From NCBI RefSeq assembly GCF_005233875.1, contig NZ_SZPZ01000001.1, positions 992,001 to 1,056,000 of the forward strand: a DNA stretch of 64,000 nt. Reading direction: 5' to 3'. The notes beneath the pieces were generated by a model. The model worked only from the letters and a program-made list of their open reading frames with translations, was not told the origin of the DNA and searched no databases. Position numbers and translations under genes: made by a program. Position 1 is the first letter of the stretch, and every line of letters starts with the position of its first letter. The DNA is from Kribbella jiaozuonensis. GTDB lineage: Bacteria; Actinomycetota; Actinomycetes; Propionibacteriales; Kribbellaceae. Positions 26,322 through 34,853 of this stretch are shown here, piece by piece.

Positions 26322-27479
26322 ATGCGCAGGAAATTTGGTATATCAACTCGTCTGGCCGCCGGAGTACTCGCGGTCACCGTCCTCGGGTCGCTGAGCATGA
26401 CCACGGCCGACGCGGGAGCCGACCCGAACGCAACTCGAGCGCGGGCGTCGTACGACGCGATCAACAAGTACTTCGATGCCGGCAAGGGTGGATTGCTGCT
26501 GGAGGAGTACCCGAACACGCAGTCCAATCCGTACTCGTACGTCTGGCCGTATTCGCAGGCGGCGATCGCGGCCGAGGACCTGGCCGGGGTGCCCGGCGCG
26601 GGGCACAAGGGCTCGGCTGAGGCCGATCGGCGGCTCGCGGCGTACGAGTTCTACTGGAATGCCGGTACGACGCCGACCGGGTACGACTCGTACGTGCGGC
26701 CGCCGAACGGCCAAGGTGGGGACAAGTTCTACGACGACAACGAGTGGATCGGGCTGAACCTGATCCAGCGGTACAAGCGGACTGGTGACCGCGCTGCACT
26801 CGCCCGCGCGAAGGACATCTTCGCGCTCGTCGTCCATGGTTGGGACACGGATCCGTCGCATCCGTGCGCCGGCGGCGTTTTCTGGACCCAGGCGCCGTGG
26901 AGCCAGGATCGCAACACGGTGTCGAACGGGCCGGGTGCTGAGCTCGGCGCGCATCTGTACCTGCTGACCCGGGACAAGTCGTACCTGACGTGGGCGCAGC
27001 GGATGTACACGTGGGCGCAGACCTGCATGCTCGCCCCGAACGGCCTGTACTGGGACCACATCGACCTGGCCGGCAACGTCGAGAAGACCCAGTGGAGCTA
27101 CAACCAGGGCGTGATGCTCGGCGCCGGGGTTTTGTTGTTCAAGGCAACCGGTAACCCGAAGTACCTGCGGGACGCGAAGTCGGTGGCGTCGGCGTCGCTG
27201 GCGTTCTACAACACGCCCGAGATCCTCGCGAAACAAGGCGCCGCGTTCAACTCGATCTGGTTCAAGAACCTGTTGATCCTGGACTCGGTGGCTCCGGACT
27301 CCCGCTACCGCAAGGCAATGCAGTCCTACGCCACCGACAACTGGACCACCACCCGAGACCCCGCCACCAACCTCTACCACTTCGACGAAGGCCCAGTCGA
27401 ACTGCTACAACAATCCGGCATAACCCAAATCCACGCCCTCCTCGCCTGGCCTCGCTCGCGCTACCACCTGCTCGCCTGA
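26322..27479 (+). CDS. Secreted glycoside hydrolase family 76 (alpha-1,6-mannanase-like)
   Basis: A 385-residue exported enzyme. The signal peptide runs MRRKFGISTRLAAGVLAVTV to about ADA near residue 32. The GH76 alpha/alpha barrel is visible as repeated helices with aromatic motifs: YVWPYSQAAIAAEDL, KFYDDNEWIGLNLIQRYK (the conserved acidic pair D-D), CAGGVFWTQAPWS, NGPGAELGAHLYLLT, NGLYWDHIDLAG and WSYNQGVMLGAGVLL. GH76 enzymes cut alpha-1,6-mannans of fungal walls or act in mannan-containing glycolipid remodelling. A strong AGGAGG site precedes the ATG by 9 bases. It is transcribed alone and ends at an intrinsic terminator. Confidence 0.9.
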   Translation: MRRKFGISTRLAAGVLAVTVLGSLSMTTADAGADPNATRARASYDAINKYFDAGKGGLLLEEYPNTQSNPYSYVWPYSQAAIAAEDLAGVPGAGHKGSAEADRRLAAYEFYWNAGTTPTGYDSYVRPPNGQGGDKFYDDNEWIGLNLIQRYKRTGDRAALARAKDIFALVVHGWDTDPSHPCAGGVFWTQAPWSQDRNTVSNGPGAELGAHLYLLTRDKSYLTWAQRMYTWAQTCMLAPNGLYWDHIDLAGNVEKTQWSYNQGVMLGAGVLLFKATGNPKYLRDAKSVASASLAFYNTPEILAKQGAAFNSIWFKNLLILDSVAPDSRYRKAMQSYATDNWTTTRDPATNLYHFDEGPVELLQQSGITQIHALLAWPRSRYHLLA

Positions 27480-27492
27480 GTGCTAACAAACA

Positions 27493-27538
27493 CCGCGCCG
27501 CCCGCCTCCTCCAGGAGACGGGCGGCGCGGTTCTTTTA
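27493..27538. terminator. Intrinsic terminator after the GH76 gene
   Basis: CCGCGCCGCCCG (27493-27504) pairs perfectly with CGGGCGGCGCGG (27519-27530) around a 14-base loop, followed by TTCTTTTA on the plus strand. It lies between the convergent GH76 and cyclophilin genes and fits a rho-independent terminator for the plus strand; the stem could also stop the minus-strand transcript. Confidence 0.88.
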
Positions 27539-27539
27539 C

Positions 27540-28400
27540 TTAAGCTGCTGCGGTTGCCGTCTTGATCTCCACCGGCGTGATCGGCGTACCGTCCTGCGGC
27601 CCGTTCTGCGGCGTAACCCCCGCCTCCGCCACCTTGTCGATCAGCTTCGCGCTCGCCTCGTCGATCGTCCCGAACGCCGTGTACTGCGGCGTCAGCCCCG
27701 ACGCATCGCCGTACACGATGAAGAACTGACTCCCGTTCGTATTGGCCCCGGAGTTAGCCATCGCCAGCACCCCACGCCCGTACTTCAGCGTCGGATACAC
27801 CTCATCCGCGAAGCTGTACCCCGGCCCACCCGACCCGCTCCCGGTCGGATCCCCACACTGCAGCACCTGCAGCCCTTCGCCGACAGTCAGCCGATGACAC
27901 TTGGTGTTGTCGAAGTACTTCTGTCCGACCAGGCTCAGGAAGTTCTTCACCGTGCACGGCGCCAGCGCACTGTCCAGCGTGAGCTGCAGATCCCCGATCG
28001 ACGTGTCCAGGCTGACCTTCGACGTACCCGACGCCTTGGTCTTCCCGTCGGCCGGCGGGTTCACCTTCTTGCTGGCCGGCTCGGCGCTCTTCTTGTACGT
28101 GCAGTTCACCTCGGCCGCCAGCGGCGTCGCCCGCTTCGGCGCGGGCGCCATCGCGGTCGGAATACTCGCCGGCTTGTTGTCCGGCCCCGCCGACGCCTGA
28201 TCACCCGACGCAGCCGCCGGCTTGTCGTCACCACCCACCCCGAACACCACGAAGACCCCGACGATGACCACGACCACCGTCGCCACGGAGGCGATCGTGA
28301 CCGCCAGATTCCGCCGCTGCCGCCGCCGCTCAACCTCCCGCTCGGCCAGCCGCTTCGCCTTCCGCGCCGCCAACTGCTGCTGATGGGTCTTCTTGGACAT
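27540..28400 (-). CDS. Membrane-anchored cyclophilin-type peptidyl-prolyl isomerase
   Basis: A 286-residue protein. Residues 1-30 are highly basic (MSKKTHQQQLAARKAKRLAE and RRRQRR), residues 31-54 form a single membrane helix (LAVTIASVATVVVVIVGVFV), then an alanine/proline-rich linker and a cyclophilin domain from about residue 115. Typical parts are TSIGDLQLTLDSALAPCTVKNF (in pieces), YFDNTKCHRLTVGEGLQVLQCGD, GRGVLAMANSGANTNGSQFF and YTAFGTID. It should speed proline isomerisation in proteins outside the membrane. A GGAGGGTTACTGC ribosome site precedes ATG 28400. It is transcribed alone. Confidence 0.92.
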   Translation of the reverse strand: MSKKTHQQQLAARKAKRLAEREVERRRQRRNLAVTIASVATVVVVIVGVFVVFGVGGDDKPAAASGDQASAGPDNKPASIPTAMAPAPKRATPLAAEVNCTYKKSAEPASKKVNPPADGKTKASGTSKVSLDTSIGDLQLTLDSALAPCTVKNFLSLVGQKYFDNTKCHRLTVGEGLQVLQCGDPTGSGSGGPGYSFADEVYPTLKYGRGVLAMANSGANTNGSQFFIVYGDASGLTPQYTAFGTIDEASAKLIDKVAEAGVTPQNGPQDGTPITPVEIKTATAAA

Positions 28401-28501
28401 GCAGTAACCCTCCTCACCGGAATGCCTGCACGGGAACCTACAGCGAAAACCTGAGAACTGTCTGTCAATCCACAAACAACACCAAATCGACACCCCCTAA
28501 C

Positions 28502-28547
28502 GGACACCGCTCCGCGGCGGCGGTTCTGTTGCCGCCTTCGGCGGGTG
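28502..28547 (+). repeat. GC-rich hairpin repeat, copy A
   Basis: Starts GGACACCGCTCCGCGGCGGC, followed by GGTTCTGTTGCCGCCTTCGG and CGGG. Three mutually complementary segments (GGCGGC, GCCGCC, GGCGG) can form alternative stem-loops, including a tight CCGCC-TTC-GGCGG hairpin. Copy B at 28610 differs at one of about 44 positions. Confidence 0.75.
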
Positions 28548-28609
28548 CGGGTCGTGGTGGGGGCGAGTGTGGTTGGCGCGGATGGACGGGTGGGGTGGGG
28601 GCGTGTGAA

Positions 28610-28655
28610 GGACACCGCTGCGCGGCGGCGGTTCTGTTGCCGCCTTCGGCGGGGC
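28610..28655 (+). repeat. GC-rich hairpin repeat, copy B
   Basis: Starts GGACACCGCTGCGCGGCGGC, then the same GGTTCTGTTGCCGCCTTCGG core as copy A, 108 bp away in the same direction. The sequence after the core (a G/T-rich run) is also similar between A and B, so the duplicated unit is probably the full 108 bp. Confidence 0.75.
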
Positions 28656-28714
28656 GCGGAGTGTGGTGGGGCGACCGTGACTGGCGTTGAGGTACTTGAG
28701 CCGAGCGCGGCGAT

Positions 28715-29155
28715 CTAGGTGGGAGTGACGGTCGACCGGCGACCGAGCGAGGATTGGAAGCGGATCAGGTAGCCGTCGGGGTCGGTGACGAGGAATTGGT
28801 TGACGCCGGTTTCTTCCTGAGGGCTGACGCGGTACCACTTGGTTTCCGGCTGCATGAAGAGCGGGTGGTCGGCGGCGGTGAGCGCGGAGAGGATCGGGGC
28901 GAGATCAGGCACGTTGATCTGGAAGTTGATCCCGCGTCCTAGCGGCCGCTCCAGCGGACCGGTGACCCAGTTCCGCCCGGCGCCTTGCTGTTCGAGCATC
29001 ACGTGCGCCGACCCACGTACGACGTACGCGAACCCCTCCTCCTCGCGCTGGTATTCCACCGCGAACCCGCAAAGCCCACACCAGAACTCGAGGCTCCTCG
29101 CCACATCGCCCACCAGGAGTTCAGGCACCAGCGATGGCTCAGCAGATGAACTCAC
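28715..29155 (-). CDS. VOC-family (glyoxalase/bleomycin-resistance fold) protein
   Basis: A 146-residue protein from GTG 29155 with the two beta-alpha-beta3 modules of the vicinal oxygen chelate fold: LVPELLVGDVARSLEFWCGL then AYVVRGSAHVMLEQQG, and INFQINVPDLAPILSALTAA then NQFLVTDPDGYLIRFQSSLG. Such proteins bind small hydrophobic or glycopeptide drugs or act as metal-dependent lyases and isomerases; the substrate is unknown. It follows the SUKH-family gene after 12 bp and is probably co-transcribed with it. Confidence 0.82.
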   Translation of the reverse strand: MSSSAEPSLVPELLVGDVARSLEFWCGLCGFAVEYQREEEGFAYVVRGSAHVMLEQQGAGRNWVTGPLERPLGRGINFQINVPDLAPILSALTAADHPLFMQPETKWYRVSPQEETGVNQFLVTDPDGYLIRFQSSLGRRSTVTPT

Positions 29156-29167
29156 GCGCCAATGCTT

Positions 29168-29827
29168 TCAGACCCCGACGGACTTCCACCGGAGGCGCCC
29201 GTCGTCGATGTACGGCGACCATCCCATCGGCGGATGCGTCGGAAACGGCGTGGCGGCATGCAAGCGGCGACCGTGATCCTGCAGCGCGGGCCGATCGAGG
29301 GTGAGGGAGTCGGCCACATCGGCCAGCATCTCGGTGATGCTGAACCACTCCGGGATGGAGAACCCGCCCGACTCGTTGTCGAACGTGCCGACGCATCCGT
29401 GATGCTCACCCTCACGAAGGTCGACGAACAGGAGGCAGTCGGTCCCCGCGTCGCCGATCGGCAGGAACGCGTCGAGCCAGTCGAACGAGTCGGTGCCGGC
29501 GGGATCCCGCTCGTTGGAGAGCGGCCGGTCTGGCGAGACCCTGGCCGTAATCCCGCGCAGCATCTCGCGATCGCGCAGCATCTGCTCGATCCCCATCGGG
29601 ACGTAGAGGAACGGGATGAGCAGACCGAAGTTCGCCTGCCACCCGAACCCGTTGTTCAACCCAAGCCAGGCAATCAGATCGCTCGGCAGCCGGCGCCCCA
29701 TCGCAGCCCGAAGCCCGGAGATCTCGGCCGGGGTCGCCGGCGGGTGAAGGTGTTCCAACCCGTGCGGCAGGCGCTCCGCGAGCCACCCGGTGATCGAACT
29801 CCACGACTGCGCCACCGAACCATTCAT
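29168..29827 (-). CDS. SMI1/KNR4 (SUKH) family protein
   Basis: A 219-residue protein with the SUKH core: LHPPATPAEISGLRAAMGRR, LPSDLIAWLGLNNGF, LLIPFLYVPMGIEQMLRDRE, then FLPIGDAGTDCLLFVDLREG and GCVGTFDNESGGFSIPEWFS. SUKH proteins often serve as immunity proteins against polymorphic toxins, but no toxin gene lies next to this one, so another regulatory role is as likely. ATG 29827 is the first in-frame ATG before the conserved part. The upstream 250 bp up to the carboxylase gene carry the third copy of the GC-rich repeat. Confidence 0.85.
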   Translation of the reverse strand: MNGSVAQSWSSITGWLAERLPHGLEHLHPPATPAEISGLRAAMGRRLPSDLIAWLGLNNGFGWQANFGLLIPFLYVPMGIEQMLRDREMLRGITARVSPDRPLSNERDPAGTDSFDWLDAFLPIGDAGTDCLLFVDLREGEHHGCVGTFDNESGGFSIPEWFSITEMLADVADSLTLDRPALQDHGRRLHAATPFPTHPPMGWSPYIDDGRLRWKSVGV

Positions 29828-30007
29828 AACTTCCGCACTATGCCAGAGCCTCAGGTCCGTACGGTGTGAGGAGAAGGCCCGCGCATCACCTCCGGGCGGA
29901 TCCGCCACCGCGCGATCGGCATCGTGGTCGACCTGCACGACCGCCGCGGTCGCCTCCATTCCCGAGCCCGTTGGTCCGCGCGGCCTCAGTCCCCACGACC
30001 GCAACCC

Positions 30008-30056
30008 GCCCGCCGCCGAAGGCGGCCAACAAATCAGCCGCCGCGAAGCGGTGTCC
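30008..30056 (-). repeat. GC-rich hairpin repeat, inverted copy C
   Basis: Read on the minus strand it begins GGACACCGCTTCGCGGCGGC and then TGATTTGTTGGCCGCCTTCG and GCGG, clearly related to copies A and B about 1.4 kb away but more diverged in the middle. It starts 22 bp after the stop of the carboxylase gene in that gene's reading direction, so it could serve as its 3' hairpin. Confidence 0.7.
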
Positions 30057-30078
30057 TTTGGGCGGTTGGCCCGCGGGG

Positions 30079-31863
30079 TTAGTCCTTGATTTCGCAGATG
30101 GGGGCGCCGGCGGAGACGGTGGCGCCTACCTCGGCGGTTAGGCCGGTTACGGTGCCGGACTTGTGGGCGTTGAGGGGTTGTTCCATCTTCATCGCCTCCA
30201 GGACGACGATCAGGTCGCCCTCGGCGACCGTGGCGCCTTCCTCGACGGCGATTTTGACGATGGTGCCCTGCATGGGGGACGTGAGGGAGTCTCCGGACGC
30301 CGCCGAGCTCTTCGTACCACCGGCCCGTCGGGACGGCTTCTTCTTCGCCCCAGCGCCAGCAGAAGCGACAGCAGCACCACCGACAGCACCTAGGCCAGCA
30401 GGAAGGACGACCTCGAGGCGCTTGCCGCCGACCTCGACGGTCACCCTCTCCCGCTCGCCCTCCTCGACCGTCTCAGCGACCGGGCCGTCGTACGGCGTGA
30501 GCTGGTTGTCGTACTCCGTCTCGATCCACCGCGTGTGCACCTTGAACCCGTCAGTCCCGACAAACGCCGGATCCGACACCACAGCCTGGTGGAACGGGAT
30601 GACAGTAGGCATCCCCTCGACGACGAACTCGCGCAGCGCCCGCCGCGACCGCTCCAGCGCCTGCTGCCGATCCCGCCCGCTCACGATCAGCTTCGCAACC
30701 AGCGAGTCGAACGCCCCCGGCACCGTCTCGCCCTGGTCATACCCGCCATCGAGCCGCACTCCAGGCCCCGACGGTGCATGCCACCGCGTCAGCGTCCCCG
30801 GCGCAGGCAGGAACCCGCGCCCGCCGTCCTCAGCGTTGATCCGGAACTCGATCGAGTGCCCCGACACAACCGGGTCGTCGTACCCGAGCTCTTCACCGTC
30901 GGCGATCCGGAACATCTCCCGCACCAGATCCAGCCCAGTGACCTCTTCCGACACCGGGTGCTCGACCTGCAGCCGCGTGTTCACCTCGAGGAACGAGATC
31001 AGTCCGTCCTGCCCGACCAGGAACTCGCACGTCCCCGCGCCGACGTACCCGGCCTCGCGGAGAATCTTCTTCGACGAGTCGTAAAGCAGCGAAAGCTGCT
31101 CATCGGACAGGAACGGCGCCGGCGCCTCTTCAACCAACTTCTGGTACCGGCGCTGCAGCGAGCAGTCCCGCGTCGACACCACGACAACGTTGCCGTGGGC
31201 ATCGGCCAGGCACTGGGTCTCGACGTGCCGCGGCTTGTCCAGGTACCGCTCGACGAAGCACTCGCCCCGCCCGAAAGCCGACACGGCCTCCCGGGTCGCC
31301 GACTCGAACAGCTCCGGGATCTCCTCCATGGTCCGCGCGACCTTCATCCCGCGACCACCACCGCCGTACGCCGCCTTGATCGCGATCGGCAGCCCGTACT
31401 CCTCCGCGAAGGCAACCACCTCGGAAGCATCCGCGACCGGATCCGGCGTACCGGGAACCTGCGGCGCGCCGACCTTCTCCGCGATGTGCCGCGCCTTGAC
31501 CTTGTCGCCGAGCGAGTCGATCGCCGACGGCGGCGGGCCGATCCAGATCAGCCTCGCATCGACAACGGCCTGCGCAAAGTCGGCATTCTCGGCCAGGAAC
31601 CCATACCCGGGATGTACGGCGTCCGCCCCCGACCGCGCCGCGACGTCCAGGATCTTGGCGATGTTCAGATAGGAGTCGGCCGGTGTCGACCCGTCCAGCG
31701 CGTACGCCTCGTCGGCGAGCCGGACGAACAGCGCGTCGCGGTCCTGGTCGGCGTACAGCGCGACGCTGCCCAGCCCGGCGTCGGCGGCGGCCCGGACGAC
31801 CCGGACGGCGATCTCGCCCCGGTTGGCCACCAGCACCTTGGTGATCTGCTTGCTGTCGGACAC
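30079..31863 (-). CDS. accA: Acyl-CoA (acetyl/propionyl-CoA) carboxylase alpha chain: biotin carboxylase plus biotin carrier
   Basis: A 594-residue cytosolic enzyme. The biotin carboxylase part begins [20 protein letters not shown], with GYGFLAEN, the ATP loop [14 protein letters not shown] near residue 165 and [20 protein letters not shown]. The C-terminal carrier domain after an Ala/Lys-rich linker contains [10 protein letters not shown] near residue 555, whose Lys is biotinylated. It carboxylates biotin with bicarbonate and ATP; a separate beta chain (such as the one at the right end of this window) transfers CO2 to acetyl- or propionyl-CoA. Length and layout match actinobacterial AccA1/AccA3 chains. 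GTG 31863 gives the standard N-terminus. It is transcribed alone. Confidence 0.93.
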   Translation of the reverse strand: MSDSKQITKVLVANRGEIAVRVVRAAADAGLGSVALYADQDRDALFVRLADEAYALDGSTPADSYLNIAKILDVAARSGADAVHPGYGFLAENADFAQAVVDARLIWIGPPPSAIDSLGDKVKARHIAEKVGAPQVPGTPDPVADASEVVAFAEEYGLPIAIKAAYGGGGRGMKVARTMEEIPELFESATREAVSAFGRGECFVERYLDKPRHVETQCLADAHGNVVVVSTRDCSLQRRYQKLVEEAPAPFLSDEQLSLLYDSSKKILREAGYVGAGTCEFLVGQDGLISFLEVNTRLQVEHPVSEEVTGLDLVREMFRIADGEELGYDDPVVSGHSIEFRINAEDGGRGFLPAPGTLTRWHAPSGPGVRLDGGYDQGETVPGAFDSLVAKLIVSGRDRQQALERSRRALREFVVEGMPTVIPFHQAVVSDPAFVGTDGFKVHTRWIETEYDNQLTPYDGPVAETVEEGERERVTVEVGGKRLEVVLPAGLGAVGGAAVASAGAGAKKKPSRRAGGTKSSAASGDSLTSPMQGTIVKIAVEEGATVAEGDLIVVLEAMKMEQPLNAHKSGTVTGLTAEVGATVSAGAPICEIKD

Positions 31864-31928
31864 AGCTGACTCCCTTCGGCTGGCCCGAGTCTAGGGTCAA
31901 CCGGCCGTCGAAGGAGACAGGGCGTTCC

Positions 31929-32372
31929 TCACACCACGGCGGGTTGCCGCTCGAAGAACGACTCCAGTACGACGACAGTCTGCGTGCTGGTCACGCCGTC
32001 CACCGCGTGGAGAGCGCGCAACGTCGCCTGCAGGTCCTCGGTGGTCGTCGTCCGCACCTTCACCAGCACCGAGGCCGGTCCCGCGATGATGTGCGCCTCA
32101 TCTACCGCCGGTATGTCCAGCAGCGCCTCCCGGGAATCGCCCATCCACGCGTTCGCCTCGAGCAGGACATACGCGAGTACGCCGCGGCCGAGCGCAGCCG
32201 GGTCGACCTCGATCGTCGTACGCCGGATCACGCCGGCCGCCTTCAGCTTGCGCACCCGCTCGTGGGCCGACCCCGCCGACAACCCGGCGATCTCCCCGAG
32301 CGCGGCGTACGACTGCCCGGCATCCTCCTGCAGCGCCGCCAGCAACTTGCGATCCATATCATCTATGGTCAT
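31929..32372 (-). CDS. Lrp/AsnC-family regulator
   Basis: A 147-residue transcription factor. The N-terminal helix-turn-helix is MDRKLLAALQEDAGQSYAAL followed by GEIAGLSAGSAHERVRKLKA; the C-terminal RAM domain begins around YVLLEANAWMG and contains VDEAHIIAGPASVLVKVRT and VDGVTSTQTVVVLE. Such proteins respond to amino acids and form octamers. ATG 32372 is chosen over the GTG two codons earlier because GAG lies at a suitable distance. It is divergent from the first SMP-30 gene with only 60 bp between, so it probably controls that gene. Confidence 0.9.
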   Translation of the reverse strand: MTIDDMDRKLLAALQEDAGQSYAALGEIAGLSAGSAHERVRKLKAAGVIRRTTIEVDPAALGRGVLAYVLLEANAWMGDSREALLDIPAVDEAHIIAGPASVLVKVRTTTTEDLQATLRALHAVDGVTSTQTVVVLESFFERQPAVV

Positions 32373-32393
32373 CTGCACTCAATTCCATATCTC

Positions 32394-32421
32394 ATTCTGT
32401 CAAACCCAAGGATAACAGGAT
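32394..32421. promoter_or_regulatory. Imperfect inverted repeat between asnC-like and SMP-30 genes
   Basis: ATTCTGT (32394-32400) and ACAGGAT (32415-32421) form a 6-of-7 inverted repeat in a notably AT-rich 60 bp divergent intergenic region. A Lrp/AsnC octamer site is possible; the repeat is short and may be chance. Confidence 0.3.
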
Positions 32422-32432
32422 ACAGTTCAGCC

Positions 32433-33335
32433 ATGACCATCACTCTCACCAACACCCTGCCGCGGATCCGCGCCGAGTTGGTGGTGCTCGACGAGCGTTT
32501 CGCCCGGATCGCCGGCGACGAGTACGTCGAGTGCCTGTACGACGGCGGCCGCTGGCTCGAGGGACCGGCGTACTCGGCGGCTTGGCGCTGCCTGATCTTC
32601 AGCGACATCCCGAACGACCGGATGCTCCGCTGGGACGAGGTCTCCGGCCAGGTCAGCGTGTTCCGCGAGCCGTCCGGCTACGTCAACGGCAACACCATCG
32701 ACCGCACCGGCCGCCTGATCAGCTGCTCACAGGGCGATCGCCAGGTCGTCCGGACGGAGTACGACGGCAGCCGCACCGTCCTCGCGTCGCACCGCGACGG
32801 CAAGCGTCTCAACAGCCCGAACGACGTGGTCGAGCACAGCGACGGCTCGATCTGGTTCACCGACCCGCCGTACGGCATCACCTCGAACTACGAGGGCCAC
32901 GCGGCCGAGCAGGAGCTCGACGGTTGCCACGTCTACCGAATCGCGCCGGACGGCGTGCTGACCGTGGTCGCCGACGACTTCATCCGCCCGAACGGGCTCG
33001 CGTTCACGCTCGACGAGCAGCAGCTGTACGTCGTCGACACCCCGGGCAAGCACATCCGGCGGTTCGAGGTCGACGGCGAGAAGCCGATCGGCGGCGAGGT
33101 GTTCGCGCCCTGCGAGGCCGGGATGTTCGACGGGATCCGGGTGGACAGCGCCGGCCGGGTCTGGGCGGCGACGCACGAGGGCGTGCACTGCTTCGACCCG
33201 GACGGCACTCTGATCGGCAAGCTGCTGCTGCCGAATGTCGTGTCGAACCTGACGTTCGGCGGTCCCAAGGGCAACCGCCTGTTCATCACCGCCACCACGT
33301 CCGTGTGGTCGTGGCTCACGACGGCTCAGCGGTAG
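32433..33335 (+). CDS. SMP-30/gluconolactonase family hydrolase, copy 1
   Basis: A 300-residue six-bladed propeller enzyme. Metal-site residues are in GGRWLEGPAYSAAW (Glu), KRLNSPNDVVEHSDG (Asn), DDFIRPNGLAFTLDEQ (Asn) and LYVVDTPGK (Asp). FTDPPYGITSNYEGHAAEQE is typical of the gluconolactonase branch. It should hydrolyse a sugar lactone; the true substrate is unknown. It is closely similar along its length to the gene at 34854-35783. It faces the AsnC-like regulator, and its end overlaps the convergent binding-protein gene by 10 bp. Confidence 0.9.
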   Translation: MTITLTNTLPRIRAELVVLDERFARIAGDEYVECLYDGGRWLEGPAYSAAWRCLIFSDIPNDRMLRWDEVSGQVSVFREPSGYVNGNTIDRTGRLISCSQGDRQVVRTEYDGSRTVLASHRDGKRLNSPNDVVEHSDGSIWFTDPPYGITSNYEGHAAEQELDGCHVYRIAPDGVLTVVADDFIRPNGLAFTLDEQQLYVVDTPGKHIRRFEVDGEKPIGGEVFAPCEAGMFDGIRVDSAGRVWAATHEGVHCFDPDGTLIGKLLLPNVVSNLTFGGPKGNRLFITATTSVWSWLTTAQR

Positions 33336-34750
33336 GACTTGGAGACCCCGTCCAGCAGCCGCTCGAGGGTGTCGTACGTCGGGGTGTCCGCGACGTCGAT
33401 GACGTCCTTCGCGACCGGAACCCGGTTCTGGCTGACGACGTTCGCGAACTGCGACTCGTCGGCGGTCCGGAACCCGTGCCTGGCCGCGAGCTCCTGCAGG
33501 TCGGTGTCGGTCGACAGCAGCTCGCCGAGCTTCTCGCCGTTCGCGTTCAGCGAGACCAGCGTGTGCTTGGACTGGATCGTCGGCGACGGGTACATCAGCA
33601 CCATGCCCGCCTTGAGCTTGTGCTGTACGGCGGCGTCCACGAACTGCGCCTCGTAGATGTTGACCATCGGCGACTTGCCCATCCCGAGCGACAGGTAATC
33701 GTCGAACGGACCCTCGCTGGAGCTGTCGGTGTAGCCCTGGTTGACGAACAGCGGCGCGACCAGCGGCAGCACCTTCTTCTCGTCCGCCGCGCTCTGCACC
33801 ACATTGTTGTGGTTGGCAACATAACTGACGATCGACAGGAACATCGCCGCCGAGTTCGAGGTGCGCGGGTCGGTGGTGGTGACGAGGATCTTCTTGTTCA
33901 CCGGGTACGTCGTGTTGCCGCGGATGTTGGTCCAGCGCCAGCCGGCCTTGGCGAGGTCGGCGTACTTGCGGACGTCGAAGTACCAGATGCCGTTGACCTG
34001 CCTGGCGATCCCGGTCGCGGACAGCAGGTCGACGATCGGCTGGAACGTCGCGATCGCCATCGGCGACGAGAACACGGCGTACTTCTTACCGTTCACGGTC
34101 GGGCGCCCGGGCGCCGGCTGCAGGATCTTCTCCGCGGCGACCGTGCTGGACGGGAACGCGAAGTCGTACTTGCTCAGGTCGACCGAGGTGGCGATCTCGC
34201 GCGACCCGGCGGTGTCGACCTTCACGTCGAACCCGTGCTTGGCCAGCGCCGCCTTCACGTCAGGATCCTCGAAGAAGGCGCGCTTCTCCGAGCCGATCAC
34301 GCCGCTGACGGTGATGACGCCGGACGTCTGGGCCTGTACGTCGCCGCCGCCGCGGACGATCACGACCGTGACGATGGTGGCGACGACGAGTACGCCGGCG
34401 ATCCCTGCCGGGAGCGCGACGCCGCGGGTCTTGAACCGGCGGAACGGGCTGCCGGCGCCGGCCGCGGGCTCCGGGGCCGGGGTGGTGGTCGATGCCGGTC
34501 TGGTCCACCTGGCCAGGCGGTCGTCGGGCTCGGGCTGCGGGGTGAGTTCCTGGCGGACCATGCGTTCGACCAGGATCGGGACGTAGTCGCGGACGCGGTC
34601 CCCTTCGAACTGCCGGCGGGCGGCCGCCACGGCGGTCTCGATGTCTTCGGGAGTATGGATGTCGGCGAAGCTGTCGGTGAGACGGCGGGTGAGGTTCTCG
34701 ATCGCCTTTTCTTCGCGAACGGTGTCGAGCGTCAAAGGATGTCTCCACAT
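33326..34750 (-). CDS. Membrane-anchored solute-binding-like protein with N-terminal three-helix-bundle domain
   Basis: A 474-residue protein of unusual layout. Residues about 10-75 (IENLTRRLTDSFADIHTPED, then VAAARRQFEGDRVRDYVPIL and VERMVRQEL) look like the three-helix-bundle dimerisation domain found at the N-terminus of actinobacterial arsenate-reductase-like phosphatases. A proline-rich linker leads to one membrane helix (VALPAGIAGVLVVATIVTVV, near residues 112-131), and the remaining about 340 residues resemble an extracellular solute-binding fold (ITVSGVIGSEKRAFFEDPDV, YDFAFPSSTVAAEKIL, KILVTTTDPRTSNSAAMFLS). No ABC transporter partner is adjacent. It lies oppositely oriented between two SMP-30 paralogues. 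Function unknown. Confidence 0.7.
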   Translation of the reverse strand: MWRHPLTLDTVREEKAIENLTRRLTDSFADIHTPEDIETAVAAARRQFEGDRVRDYVPILVERMVRQELTPQPEPDDRLARWTRPASTTTPAPEPAAGAGSPFRRFKTRGVALPAGIAGVLVVATIVTVVIVRGGGDVQAQTSGVITVSGVIGSEKRAFFEDPDVKAALAKHGFDVKVDTAGSREIATSVDLSKYDFAFPSSTVAAEKILQPAPGRPTVNGKKYAVFSSPMAIATFQPIVDLLSATGIARQVNGIWYFDVRKYADLAKAGWRWTNIRGNTTYPVNKKILVTTTDPRTSNSAAMFLSIVSYVANHNNVVQSAADEKKVLPLVAPLFVNQGYTDSSSEGPFDDYLSLGMGKSPMVNIYEAQFVDAAVQHKLKAGMVLMYPSPTIQSKHTLVSLNANGEKLGELLSTDTDLQELAARHGFRTADESQFANVVSQNRVPVAKDVIDVADTPTYDTLERLLDGVSKSYR

Positions 34751-34853
34751 CACGGTGTCTGACTCCGGCGCCGTGCTCTGCGCCCCCGTTCGGCGCCACG
34801 CATATCCTTCCGGTCGAGAGGTCCAACCGACGGGGTTCACATAGGGTGGAGCG

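Larger units (their letters stand above)
28401..28714. other. Intergenic region holding two tandem copies of a GC-rich repeat
   Basis: Between the cyclophilin and VOC genes. The first 100 bases are AT-richer and should hold the cyclophilin promoter; the rest is two tandem units of about 108 bp (28502-28609 and 28610 onward), each starting GGACACCGCT. No reading frame here has convincing coding character. Confidence 0.7.

Noticed and set aside
28502..28655. The tandem GC-rich repeats as a CRISPR array
   Set aside because: Only two tandem units, no unique spacers of regular length and no cas genes; the third copy is inverted and 1.4 kb away.
29168..29827. The SUKH protein as immunity partner of a local toxin
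   Set aside because: No toxin, secretion or repeat-rich gene lies within several kilobases, so a toxin-immunity system cannot be supported from this window.
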